The notes under the pieces were generated by a model that was not told the origin of the DNA, did no database searches, and saw only the letters and a program-made list of their open reading frames with translations. A DNA stretch of 64,000 nt from the NCBI GenBank assembly GCA_028278245.1, contig JANQEQ010000173.1, positions 1 through 64,000 of the forward strand, in the 5' to 3' direction. Origin of the DNA: Phycisphaerales bacterium (GTDB lineage Bacteria; Planctomycetota; Phycisphaerae; Phycisphaerales; SM1A02). This document shows, piece after piece, positions 35,532 through 43,896 of the stretch (position 1 is its first letter; each line of letters begins with the position of its first letter). The translations under genes were made by a program, and so were the position numbers.

Positions 35532-38138
35532 ATGAACGCCCTGACCTTTGCTGAAATGTCCCAGGTATTCAATGATGCGTGGCCCTATCTCTTCGGTCCT
35601 GCCGGTGCAGTGCTCGCACTGGTGGCCGCTTTCGCCTTCAGCCGATTGGTGATGTCGAAGTCGGAAGGGGAGGACATGATGGTCGAAATTGCCCAGGCGG
35701 TACGCGATGGCGCCATGGCGTACCTCAAGCGACAGTACAAGGTCGTCTTCATCGTCTTCTGCATCCTGATCCTGGTTCTTCTGTTACTGGGCTGGGCGGG
35801 TATTCAGTCGTGGTGGACGGCGCTGGGCGTCCCCATTGCCGGATTGTTCTCCGGCCTCTGCGGATGGTTCGGCATGAAGATGGCGACCAACGCCTCGGCG
35901 CGAACGACCTTTGCTGCCAAACAATCACTCAACGACGGTTTGAAAGTTGCCTTCCGCAGCGGTGCCGTCATGGGCCTGGTCGTCGTCGGCTTTGCCCTGT
36001 TGGATGTTTCCGTTTGGTTCTTCCTCTGGAACGCGGTGTTTGGATCTGAGATGTCACTCGTGGCGATCACCACCATCATGCTCAGCTACGGCATGGGAGC
36101 ATCGACCCAGGCGCTCTTTGCCCGTGTCGGCGGAGGAATCTATACGAAAGCGGCTGATGTCGGTGCGGACCTCGTGGGTAAGGTGGAAGCGGGTGTGCCC
36201 GAAGATGATCCGCGTAACCCTGCCACCATTGCGGATAACGTTGGTGACAATGTGGGTGATGTGGCGGGTATGGGGGCGGACCTCTACGAGTCTTATTACG
36301 GCTCCATCCTCGCCACCATGGCATTAGGAGCTGCCACCGCCATGACTATCGCAGGTGATTCCAGCTCACTCATGGTGAAACTGGTTGTTGCCCCAATTGC
36401 TCTGGCGGGCCTGGGTATTATCTGTTCACTGCTGGGAATCTTCGTGGTCCGCACGAAGGAAGGCGCCAGCTTCAGCCAACTCCTCAAGAGTCTGCACATG
36501 GGTGTCTGGTCCAGCTCGTTCCTGATTGCCGTGGCCGGACTGTGGCTCTTCTGGCAACTGTTGAGCGGGTCAGATTTCGTCAGTTGGCTGGGGATCTGGG
36601 GATCAATTGTCACCGGTCTCGTCGCCGGACTCGTAATTGCCTTTGCCACAGAGTATTACACCAGTTACGAACACAAACCCACGAAAAACATTTCCGAGCA
36701 AGCCAACACCGGACCCGCCACGGTCATCATCGCCGGCATCGCCGTCGGCATGGTTTCCACCTGGGTTCCCATTGCGACGATTGTGATCGGTATCATCCTG
36801 GCTTTCACCTTTGCCGGTGGAAACGAACACTTCCTGCTGGGTTTGTACGGAGTGGGTATCGCGGCAGTGGGCATGCTTTCCACGCTGGGAATTACCCTGG
36901 CGACCGATGCCTACGGCCCCATCGCTGACAACGCCGGCGGCAATGCCGAAATGACCGGCCAACCTCCGTTTGTTCGTGAACGCACTGATATGCTCGACTC
37001 ACTGGGTAACACCACGGCCGCCACCGGTAAAGGCTTTGCCATCGGATCTGCCGCGCTCACCGCACTGGCGCTCCTTGCGGCATACATCTCCGTGGTCCAG
37101 ACCAATCTCAATAATCAACTGACAAACGACGTGGATACCGAGGCGTTGCTCGCGCAACGAACATCAGAAGCAGCCTACGTTGCCGAGTACAAAGGGCACG
37201 GATTATTTACCGTAGTCCATCAACCGGAACCGGTTCTGCGCGATCGTGTGGACATGGTCATGCAGGTTGAGAAATTTGGTGGTTTCGTCCTGGCCAATGA
37301 TGCCGTAACACAAAAAATCGATGAGGGACTCGAAGCGGGAACGATTCTTTCCTTTACCGGTGAACTGGATACCGATGCCAACCTCTACCCGGTTACCACT
37401 GACATTGCCGGGGAATCAGTGGAGTTCGGATTAGTTTCTGCCGAGAGTGCCGACATCAAGCAGATACTCTCCTTCTACAACGTGACGTTGATGAATCCGC
37501 GGGTGCTCGGTGGCATATTCCTCGGCGTACTTCTGGCGTTCGTGTTCTGCTCATTCACGATGAATGCCGTCGGCCGCGCTGCTTTCCACATGATGAACGA
37601 AGCGCGTCGGCAGTTTGGGATCATGCGTGATGCCTTCAAGAAGAAGGGTATGCCCGAAGATGAGATAGCTGATCCCACCAAGTGGCCGACAAAGGTTGAC
37701 GTCGATGGCAAACAGTATCCTGATTACGCTGAGTGTGTGAAGATCTCCACCGCCGGGGCGCAGAAGGAAATGATCATTCCGTCATTGTTAGCGATCATCG
37801 TACCTATCGTCGTGGGTTTGCTGTTAGGGGTCGGTGGCGTCATGGGATTACTTGTCGGCGGCCTGACCAGCGGCTTTGCCGTAGCGATTTACATGGCCAA
37901 CGCCGGCGGGGCCTGGGATAACGCCAAGAAGTACATCGAAACCGGCGCACACGGCGGCAAGGGTTCCGAGGCTCACAAGGCAGGCGTTGTTGGTGATACC
38001 GTGGGCGATCCCTTCAAGGATACATCTGGACCATCGCTCAACATTCTCATCAAACTCATCGCTATTGTGTCCGTTGTGTTTGCCGGCCTCATTGTCAAAT
38101 TCAGCCCGGTCATCGGCGCTTTCCTGCACCTGAACTGA
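35532..38138 (+). CDS. hppA: Membrane-bound ion-translocating pyrophosphatase
   Basis: ATG 35532 follows CAGGAGAGACTTG. The protein is an integral membrane pump that couples pyrophosphate hydrolysis to proton or sodium transport. Hallmarks: ADVGADLVGKVEAGVPEDDP and IADNVGDNVGDVAGMGADLYE in the first half, DAYGPIADNAGGNAEM, and the late DTVGDPFKDTSGPSLNILIK. LGNTTAATGKG has Ala where K+-independent enzymes have Lys, pointing to the K+-dependent class. Multiple membrane spans are visible. At about 868 residues it is longer than the usual 660-770, because the loop at residues about 520-650 is enlarged. It is 22 bases upstream of rsfS. Confidence 0.95.
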   Translation: MNALTFAEMSQVFNDAWPYLFGPAGAVLALVAAFAFSRLVMSKSEGEDMMVEIAQAVRDGAMAYLKRQYKVVFIVFCILILVLLLLGWAGIQSWWTALGVPIAGLFSGLCGWFGMKMATNASARTTFAAKQSLNDGLKVAFRSGAVMGLVVVGFALLDVSVWFFLWNAVFGSEMSLVAITTIMLSYGMGASTQALFARVGGGIYTKAADVGADLVGKVEAGVPEDDPRNPATIADNVGDNVGDVAGMGADLYESYYGSILATMALGAATAMTIAGDSSSLMVKLVVAPIALAGLGIICSLLGIFVVRTKEGASFSQLLKSLHMGVWSSSFLIAVAGLWLFWQLLSGSDFVSWLGIWGSIVTGLVAGLVIAFATEYYTSYEHKPTKNISEQANTGPATVIIAGIAVGMVSTWVPIATIVIGIILAFTFAGGNEHFLLGLYGVGIAAVGMLSTLGITLATDAYGPIADNAGGNAEMTGQPPFVRERTDMLDSLGNTTAATGKGFAIGSAALTALALLAAYISVVQTNLNNQLTNDVDTEALLAQRTSEAAYVAEYKGHGLFTVVHQPEPVLRDRVDMVMQVEKFGGFVLANDAVTQKIDEGLEAGTILSFTGELDTDANLYPVTTDIAGESVEFGLVSAESADIKQILSFYNVTLMNPRVLGGIFLGVLLAFVFCSFTMNAVGRAAFHMMNEARRQFGIMRDAFKKKGMPEDEIADPTKWPTKVDVDGKQYPDYAECVKISTAGAQKEMIIPSLLAIIVPIVVGLLLGVGGVMGLLVGGLTSGFAVAIYMANAGGAWDNAKKYIETGAHGGKGSEAHKAGVVGDTVGDPFKDTSGPSLNILIKLIAIVSVVFAGLIVKFSPVIGAFLHLN

Positions 38139-38160
38139 TCAGCTTTTACAGGGAGATTTT

Positions 38161-38541
38161 ATGACAGTTTCGGATGCTCAGAAGCTTCATCAGTTTGCCC
38201 AGGAAGCGGCACGTTTACTTTCAGATCTAAAATGTGAAGAGGTGGCTCTGCTCGATGTGCGCGATCTCAGCCAGGTCTGCAATTATGTCCTCATCGCATC
38301 GGGTACGAGCGATCGGCAGATGAAGTCCGTCGCCAATCAACTGGAGGATCTGGGAGACGAGTTTGATAATCCCTGCTTCCGTACCAACAAAGACACCGGC
38401 GTCACGTGGATCGTCATCGACTTCATTGATCTGGTCACCCATCTCTTTGAGCCGAGCCATCGCGATTATTATGACCTTGAGGGTTTATGGTCCGATGCGC
38501 CGCGTGTTGAATGGAAACGTACCGACAACGGTGACTCTTAA
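38161..38541 (+). CDS. rsfS: Ribosome silencing factor RsfS
   Basis: ATG 38161 follows AGGGAGATTTT, only 22 bases after hppA, so it is likely co-transcribed. The 126-residue protein has the family signature KCEEVALLDVRDLSQVCNYV, ASGTSDRQMKSVAN and the DFIDLVTHLFEPSHRDYYDLEGLW block. RsfS binds ribosomal protein L14 and blocks joining of subunits when nutrients are short. Confidence 0.95.
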   Translation: MTVSDAQKLHQFAQEAARLLSDLKCEEVALLDVRDLSQVCNYVLIASGTSDRQMKSVANQLEDLGDEFDNPCFRTNKDTGVTWIVIDFIDLVTHLFEPSHRDYYDLEGLWSDAPRVEWKRTDNGDS

Positions 38542-38585
38542 TCCCCTGCGTCGGTTCTGGATTCATCCCATGCGGAGGGTGCATC

Positions 38586-38942
38586 ATGACTGAAAAAAGT
38601 GAACGTTCGCTCAACGATCTGATCTTTGCCGGTTTCAATTCTCGAGTCCTCGCGCTGGATCGATACACCGGCGAAGTGGTCTGGGACTGGAAAAGCCCCA
38701 AGGGGACATCATCACATGTGGCACTGCTGCTGGATGGCGATCGGTTGATTGCCGGGGTGCAGGGTTATATCTACTGCCTCGATCCATTGTTCGGGCAAGT
38801 CGTGTGGGAGAATCCGTTGAAGGGATTCGGCCTGGGTATTCCGGGCCTGGCTTCAGTCAACGGCAGTACGATGTCCAGCGGGGGAGCCGCGGTTGCTGCA
38901 CAGCAACAACAGGCCGCGGCAGCTTCCGCTGCTGCCAATTGA
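38586..38942 (+). CDS. Short PQQ-like repeat protein, 118 aa
   Basis: GCGGAGGGTGCATC precedes ATG 38586. Two PQQ-propeller-like blades are visible: FAGFNSRVLALDRYTGEVVW and GVQGYIYCLDPLFGQVVW. That is too short for a full propeller, which needs about seven blades, so it may pair with other chains or be a truncated member. The C terminus is Gln/Ala-rich (QQQQAAAASAAAN). No signal peptide is present. It lies between rsfS and a secreted hydrolase. Confidence 0.7.
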   Translation: MTEKSERSLNDLIFAGFNSRVLALDRYTGEVVWDWKSPKGTSSHVALLLDGDRLIAGVQGYIYCLDPLFGQVVWENPLKGFGLGIPGLASVNGSTMSSGGAAVAAQQQQAAAASAAAN

Positions 38943-39053
38943 AAATGCACAGCGTGTTTCTCGCCCCCCTTTTTCCGGGGCAGTTAGATTGTGTGAGGGG
39001 TGGGGGATCCAGGGACGCGTGTCTATCTGCCACAACACCCGGAGTTGACCACC

Positions 39054-40922
39054 ATGAATCCGCATATCCGCATGCTTTGTATTGCAGTGTCGTTTTTATG
39101 TGTTCCTGTATTTTCAATCTGCGCACAGGAACAGGAGTCTGCACCGGAGCAGAATAACAGTCCGCTTGTGCCCGATGAAGTGTTCGCGTTCGATGCCGAT
39201 GCACCCTGGCTTGGCGCGTGGATCGGAAGTTTCCATCCGAAAGATGGTCCGGTCACCGAGGGATTGATCGCCATCTCCCTTGATGAAAATAAAAAGATAA
39301 GTGTGGCGCTGACGGCTATTCATCTCCTGGCCCTGGAAGAAAAATGCACGGATATATCCACGGATGAGTTGTCAATCTCATTTACGGTAAAAACACCCAC
39401 CAGACATGTGCGCTTTGATGGGGAAATATCCGAGGATGGTCAACACCTCGCCGGAGACATGTTGCTCGTTGACGATGAGGGCACGGGAACTGCCGACGGC
39501 ACATTCGAGTTTCGTCGAACCGTTCTGCCGATGGATCTTCCCGATCGTTTAGCATTCAATGGCAAGCTCGATACACCGGGTCCGATCAAACTCGATATGA
39601 CTTTCGTCTTTGCCCAGACCCCCGGCGGGAACTGGGTTGGTCATGTGGATGTACCATTGCAGACGCTTATTAATTACCCCCTGACGTTTGTTCAGGTTGA
39701 ACCGCAACATGATGATTCCCTTTCCGTTTCTGCAACAATTCTCGGTGTTCCCGCCACAATCGAAACGACGATATCAGAGACCAGGCAAAACCTGACTGGC
39801 GTGTTCCGCCAGATGGGTCTGGAGATTGAATTTAACTTTGTGCGTGATCTTGGGTATGCCGGTGGACGTTTGAGTCGCCCACAGGAACCCAAGCCGCCTT
39901 ATCCCTATGAAGCACGCGAGGTAGTGGTGAGCCACCCCGATGGACATACACTGGCGGGAACATTAACCATTCCCGAACCCGACAAGTTCGGCGAAGGTCC
40001 GCATCCTGCGGTGGTGATGATTACCGGATCCGGTCCGCAGGATCGTGATGAATCACTCCTCGGGCATAAACCCTTTGCTGTATTAGCCGATCATCTCACC
40101 CGTCAGGGGATTGCGGTATTGCGTTATGACGATCGTGGTACAGCCGGATCCACGGGCGACTTTGCTTCTGCTCTCAGTACAGATTTTGCCACCGATGCGT
40201 GGGCGGCGGTGCAGTTTCTCCACGAGGTTGAAGCGATCGATCGTTCACACATTGGTCTGATCGGCCACAGTGAAGGAGGCGTCGTCGCGCCGATGGTTGC
40301 CGCCGATCATCCCGATGACATCGACTTCATCGTGATGTTGGCCGGGACAGGTGTGCCCGGTGATGAGATCATCCGACTGCAAGCCCGCCTGATCATGGAA
40401 GCAGAGGGCATACCCGAAGAAAGGATCGAAGCTTCACTACAGGTCAATGCGAAAATGATGAACATGCTCGCTGGGGGGGTGGATTCCGAAACGATTATTG
40501 AAGAAGTCAAGCCGGATCTGGAAGAGCTCATCAGTAATGTCACGGAAGATGACGGAGAAGGTAGTGACAGTGAAGCCATTGCTCAATCAATGCAAATGCT
40601 GACCGCTCAACTTGACAGCGCCTGGCTGCGCACTTTTCTAACATACGATCCACGTCCCACGTTGGCAAAGGTGCGCTGCCCGATCCTTGCGCTCAACGGC
40701 ACGCTCGATCTTCAGGTCTGGCATGAACAAAACCTGCCGGAAATTGAAAAAGCAGTGCGTGATGCCGGCGGTAATGTCACAGTTAAGAGTTACGAAAACA
40801 GAAATCACCTCTTCCAACCGGCAGAAATCGGAACCGTCGGCGAGTATGTGCAGATCGAAATCACAATGGATCCCATCGTGATGGATGACATTGCCCAATG
40901 GATCCGCGAGCAGGTGAAATAG
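39054..40922 (+). CDS. Secreted alpha/beta hydrolase (serine esterase/peptidase)
   Basis: The signal peptide starts at ATG 39054 and ends near CAQEQ. GGAGTTGACCACC is upstream. Residues 50-295 are a beta-rich region of unknown function. The hydrolase core (about 310-620) shows an oxyanion GSGPQDRDE strand, YDDRGTAGSTG, the nucleophile in GLIGHSEGG (about Ser405), an acidic position in LNGTLDLQV and His in NRNHLF. It resembles the S9/DUF-type enzymes that act on peptides or acyl esters. No dockerin is present. Confidence 0.85.
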   Translation: MNPHIRMLCIAVSFLCVPVFSICAQEQESAPEQNNSPLVPDEVFAFDADAPWLGAWIGSFHPKDGPVTEGLIAISLDENKKISVALTAIHLLALEEKCTDISTDELSISFTVKTPTRHVRFDGEISEDGQHLAGDMLLVDDEGTGTADGTFEFRRTVLPMDLPDRLAFNGKLDTPGPIKLDMTFVFAQTPGGNWVGHVDVPLQTLINYPLTFVQVEPQHDDSLSVSATILGVPATIETTISETRQNLTGVFRQMGLEIEFNFVRDLGYAGGRLSRPQEPKPPYPYEAREVVVSHPDGHTLAGTLTIPEPDKFGEGPHPAVVMITGSGPQDRDESLLGHKPFAVLADHLTRQGIAVLRYDDRGTAGSTGDFASALSTDFATDAWAAVQFLHEVEAIDRSHIGLIGHSEGGVVAPMVAADHPDDIDFIVMLAGTGVPGDEIIRLQARLIMEAEGIPEERIEASLQVNAKMMNMLAGGVDSETIIEEVKPDLEELISNVTEDDGEGSDSEAIAQSMQMLTAQLDSAWLRTFLTYDPRPTLAKVRCPILALNGTLDLQVWHEQNLPEIEKAVRDAGGNVTVKSYENRNHLFQPAEIGTVGEYVQIEITMDPIVMDDIAQWIREQVK

Positions 40923-40994
40923 ACACCCCGGTATTCGAGAATCGATATCCCGGGCAGTGATTCAGGTGCTTGCACACTGCTATTATGTGGCGTC

Positions 40995-41669
40995 ATGAGT
41001 TTTGGATTGTCACACGGCCGGGATCTGCATTACGAAGGCTACGGTTACACGCAGGATGATCTTCCTGCATTTGACAGTGCCGATCCTCAAGCCTGTCGCG
41101 TCGATCCCCGACAATGGTTTGAGCATCATGATCACCCTCTGGAAATTGAAATCGGTTCGGGCAAGGGCACCTTTCTCGTGCAGCAGGCACCGTTGAAACC
41201 GAATGTAAATTACCTGGGGATTGAATGGGCGGGTGAATTTTTTCGTTATGCAGCTGATCGCATGCGCCGCCATGCCTTGCACAATGTGCGCATGCTTCAC
41301 ACTGATGCCACACAATTTCTTCGTTACTGGTGTAAAGATGCCCTGGCCACCGTGATTCATCTGTATTTTTCCGATCCCTGGCCGAAGAAAAAACACCACA
41401 AACGCCGGGTCGTCCAGGATCAGTCTCTGCTGGATATACACCGTGTACTTGCTCCCGGGGGTCAATTGCGTCTGGTGACGGATCATGCCAATCTGCAGCA
41501 GTGGTATGAGGATCATGCGGCTCGTCATACACATTTGTTTCAGTCCTGTGATTTTGCCGCGACGGAATCGGCTGACCGAGGGGAGTTGGTCGGCACGAAT
41601 TATGAACGGAAGTTCGCCCTCCAGGATCGCCCATTTTTTGCTCAGACCCTGGTGAAAATTGCCCCGTGA
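40995..41669 (+). CDS. trmB: tRNA (guanine-N7-)-methyltransferase
   Basis: The 224-residue protein methylates G46 of tRNA with S-adenosylmethionine. It carries the methyltransferase motif LEIEIGSGKGTF, IGIEWAGEFF, and the family hallmark LYFSDPWPKKKHHKRR, then LAPGGQLRLVTDH. ATG 40995 is the first start of the frame; the ribosome site is weak. The stop overlaps the upstream extension of the next frame. Confidence 0.95.
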   Translation: MSFGLSHGRDLHYEGYGYTQDDLPAFDSADPQACRVDPRQWFEHHDHPLEIEIGSGKGTFLVQQAPLKPNVNYLGIEWAGEFFRYAADRMRRHALHNVRMLHTDATQFLRYWCKDALATVIHLYFSDPWPKKKHHKRRVVQDQSLLDIHRVLAPGGQLRLVTDHANLQQWYEDHAARHTHLFQSCDFAATESADRGELVGTNYERKFALQDRPFFAQTLVKIAP

Positions 41670-41743
41670 TGCATCGGAATCGCGGGCAGGTGGGAGGGGC
41701 GGTTTGGCTTATTCATGCTTTTTCTGCGGTATGCTGGTGGGGT

Positions 41744-43807
41744 ATGAACACACCGCGAATCGTTCGATCGTGCTTCGGCGTCACCCTGATGGTGCTTATG
41801 CTCTGGATGCCTTCACCGGTTGCGGCCGACAACAGAAATGCTGCATCCTGGTACAACCGGGTCATAGAGGAATTCGGGTGGAACCACGAAACACAATCAG
41901 CCGGCGAGTCCTTGCTGACGAATGAGCAGTGGGAATTGGTAGCTCATTATCGGGATAATCCCGGTACGGTTCCTTCCCCCGAATTACGTCAGGCGCTCAA
42001 CCGCGCAGGAACTCTGATGAATTCCGTTCGTCGTGGGGCGCGGGAAGCACAGTCAGACTTCGGTCTGGATTACAGCCAGGGATTTGAACTGCGTCTTCCC
42101 CACCTGGGATATCTGCGTCAGGCGGCGCGCATCATGCAGGTTGATGCGTTGGTTCGACTTCATGACGGTGATGCAACCGGAGCGGTCGATCGCCTGGCCA
42201 GCTTGTACATCATGGCAGGTCACTGTGGCAATGATCGGGTTCTCATCAGTTCGCTGGTCGGCCAGCATATTTTCCAGGCAGCAGACAACATCGGGCAGCG
42301 TGCACTTGATCTCGGGACACTTGATCCCGCTCAGTGCAACACACTACTGCACGCCATGCAACGTCTTGAGGCAAATGACCCGTTTGCGATGGTCGAGGGG
42401 ATTGCGATGGAGCAGGTTCTTGCCGGCGACTGGATGGCTCAGGCATTGGCACCGGAAGAGAAACGCCGTGAGTTCTTCGGGCAGAACGACTGGCTGACCG
42501 GTGATGAGCAGGCCGATGCCATGATCACTGCCATGTCGGAAGATGAATTTCTCGACCAGATCGATCAGTACGATCAGATGATGGTGCGGGTTGTTGATGC
42601 ATTCATGCAGGAAGACCCCCAGCAGGGACGGGCACAACTGGAGCAGATTGAACAGGAAGTGCAGGCTGGTGAGTTTGGCGTACTGGCTGGTGCCCTTGCT
42701 CCATCATTTCTCAGGGTATTCGACAAATGGCAGGATGGCGTAGAGCAGTTTCAGCAAAGGCTGGAGCAACTGAAGGAACTGGCTCAGTGTACGACACCAC
42801 CTGAAACCTATATCAACGCTGCGGTGGAGTACGGCAAGGGTATTGAACTGCTGCGCCGGATCGAACCTGAGCGTCTCGATGAATTTGATCTTATCGCATG
42901 TCTTGCTGAATCATCATCAGAGCACGATGAATCGGTGTTGAATACGCTTGAGGAGTGCCGGGACGCGCTGGCGTTCTTTCAACAGGGTTCCCAACGATTG
43001 CGCTGCGATTTTTCCATTCTGCAATCCAATCGCGCTGCCACATTATGCCCGGCATATCTGGCAGGGATGAAGGACGCACTCAACCTGGTTATTTTCGATG
43101 CCTGTCACCGATTACAGGCTGGTGACCTTGCTTTTGCAGTGGAAGAGATCAATGTGTGTCTGGGGATGATTGTGCATGTGAGCAATGATGAACCGCTTCT
43201 TGCAGCATTGATGGCTCATGAATCGTTCCAGCTTGCGTTGCGCTTATCTCGGGCTGCTGCGGAACATCCAGATTTTATCCCGGAGCATCTGGCTCAATTG
43301 CGCCACGCAGCAGAACGCATTGCGCGCAAGGATCCGTTCGGATATCTCAATTCACTTCATGCAGTACGTCGCGATCTGATTCAACCGTGGAAATCAAAAT
43401 ACACTCAAAATGATGAAGAGCAGCAACGGATTAACCGTGTGATCACTTCCCTGAACAATCTTGCCGGTGAACCGTTGCTCTATCTCCTGGCGGTTCGTGA
43501 AACGGTGGAGCAGGAAGATCCCGAACCGAGCGATCAGCCGGTGATGGATCCCCATCCGTTGACGCGCATGCGGAGTCTTATCGACTTTCCGGCTTTGGTA
43601 GCCGCCCGTGAACAGGCGGAAATGGTTATGCCGCACATCCAACAGGGGGAGTATGAGTCGATTTTCAATAAACAACGGCGCCCCGTCATTGCCCCGTTTG
43701 ACACCCAGATGCGCTGGGCACAACGCGACTTGCGTGAAGGGCTGCTCTGGTTGCGCTCAACTGAACAGACTGAATCATCGGTGTCGGAGCAGGAGTCACC
43801 TCGCTGA
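41744..43807 (+). CDS. Large secreted protein of unknown function, two homologous halves
   Basis: The ATG at 41744 was chosen because it starts a good signal peptide (MNTPRIVRS to VAADN); GCTGGTGGGG precedes it. The frame is open upstream to 41666. The mature protein is alpha-helical. Residues about 121-210 (VDALVRLHDGDATGAVDRLA, then NDRVLISSLVGQHIF) and about 445-545 (FDACHRLQAGDLAFAVEEIN, then NDEPLLAALMAHESF) are similar, indicating an internal duplication. No enzyme motif is seen. It sits 89 bases before another secreted protein with internally duplicated halves, suggesting they work together. Family not recognised. Confidence 0.75.
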   Translation: MNTPRIVRSCFGVTLMVLMLWMPSPVAADNRNAASWYNRVIEEFGWNHETQSAGESLLTNEQWELVAHYRDNPGTVPSPELRQALNRAGTLMNSVRRGAREAQSDFGLDYSQGFELRLPHLGYLRQAARIMQVDALVRLHDGDATGAVDRLASLYIMAGHCGNDRVLISSLVGQHIFQAADNIGQRALDLGTLDPAQCNTLLHAMQRLEANDPFAMVEGIAMEQVLAGDWMAQALAPEEKRREFFGQNDWLTGDEQADAMITAMSEDEFLDQIDQYDQMMVRVVDAFMQEDPQQGRAQLEQIEQEVQAGEFGVLAGALAPSFLRVFDKWQDGVEQFQQRLEQLKELAQCTTPPETYINAAVEYGKGIELLRRIEPERLDEFDLIACLAESSSEHDESVLNTLEECRDALAFFQQGSQRLRCDFSILQSNRAATLCPAYLAGMKDALNLVIFDACHRLQAGDLAFAVEEINVCLGMIVHVSNDEPLLAALMAHESFQLALRLSRAAAEHPDFIPEHLAQLRHAAERIARKDPFGYLNSLHAVRRDLIQPWKSKYTQNDEEQQRINRVITSLNNLAGEPLLYLLAVRETVEQEDPEPSDQPVMDPHPLTRMRSLIDFPALVAAREQAEMVMPHIQQGEYESIFNKQRRPVIAPFDTQMRWAQRDLREGLLWLRSTEQTESSVSEQESPR

Positions 43808-43896
43808 TCAGCAAAAGCGTAAACAGGAAAGATCCGTTACGCTGGCGCATCCTATCAGAGGTCGGGATTGCCGACTGTTACTGGAAAGAGGTTGCC

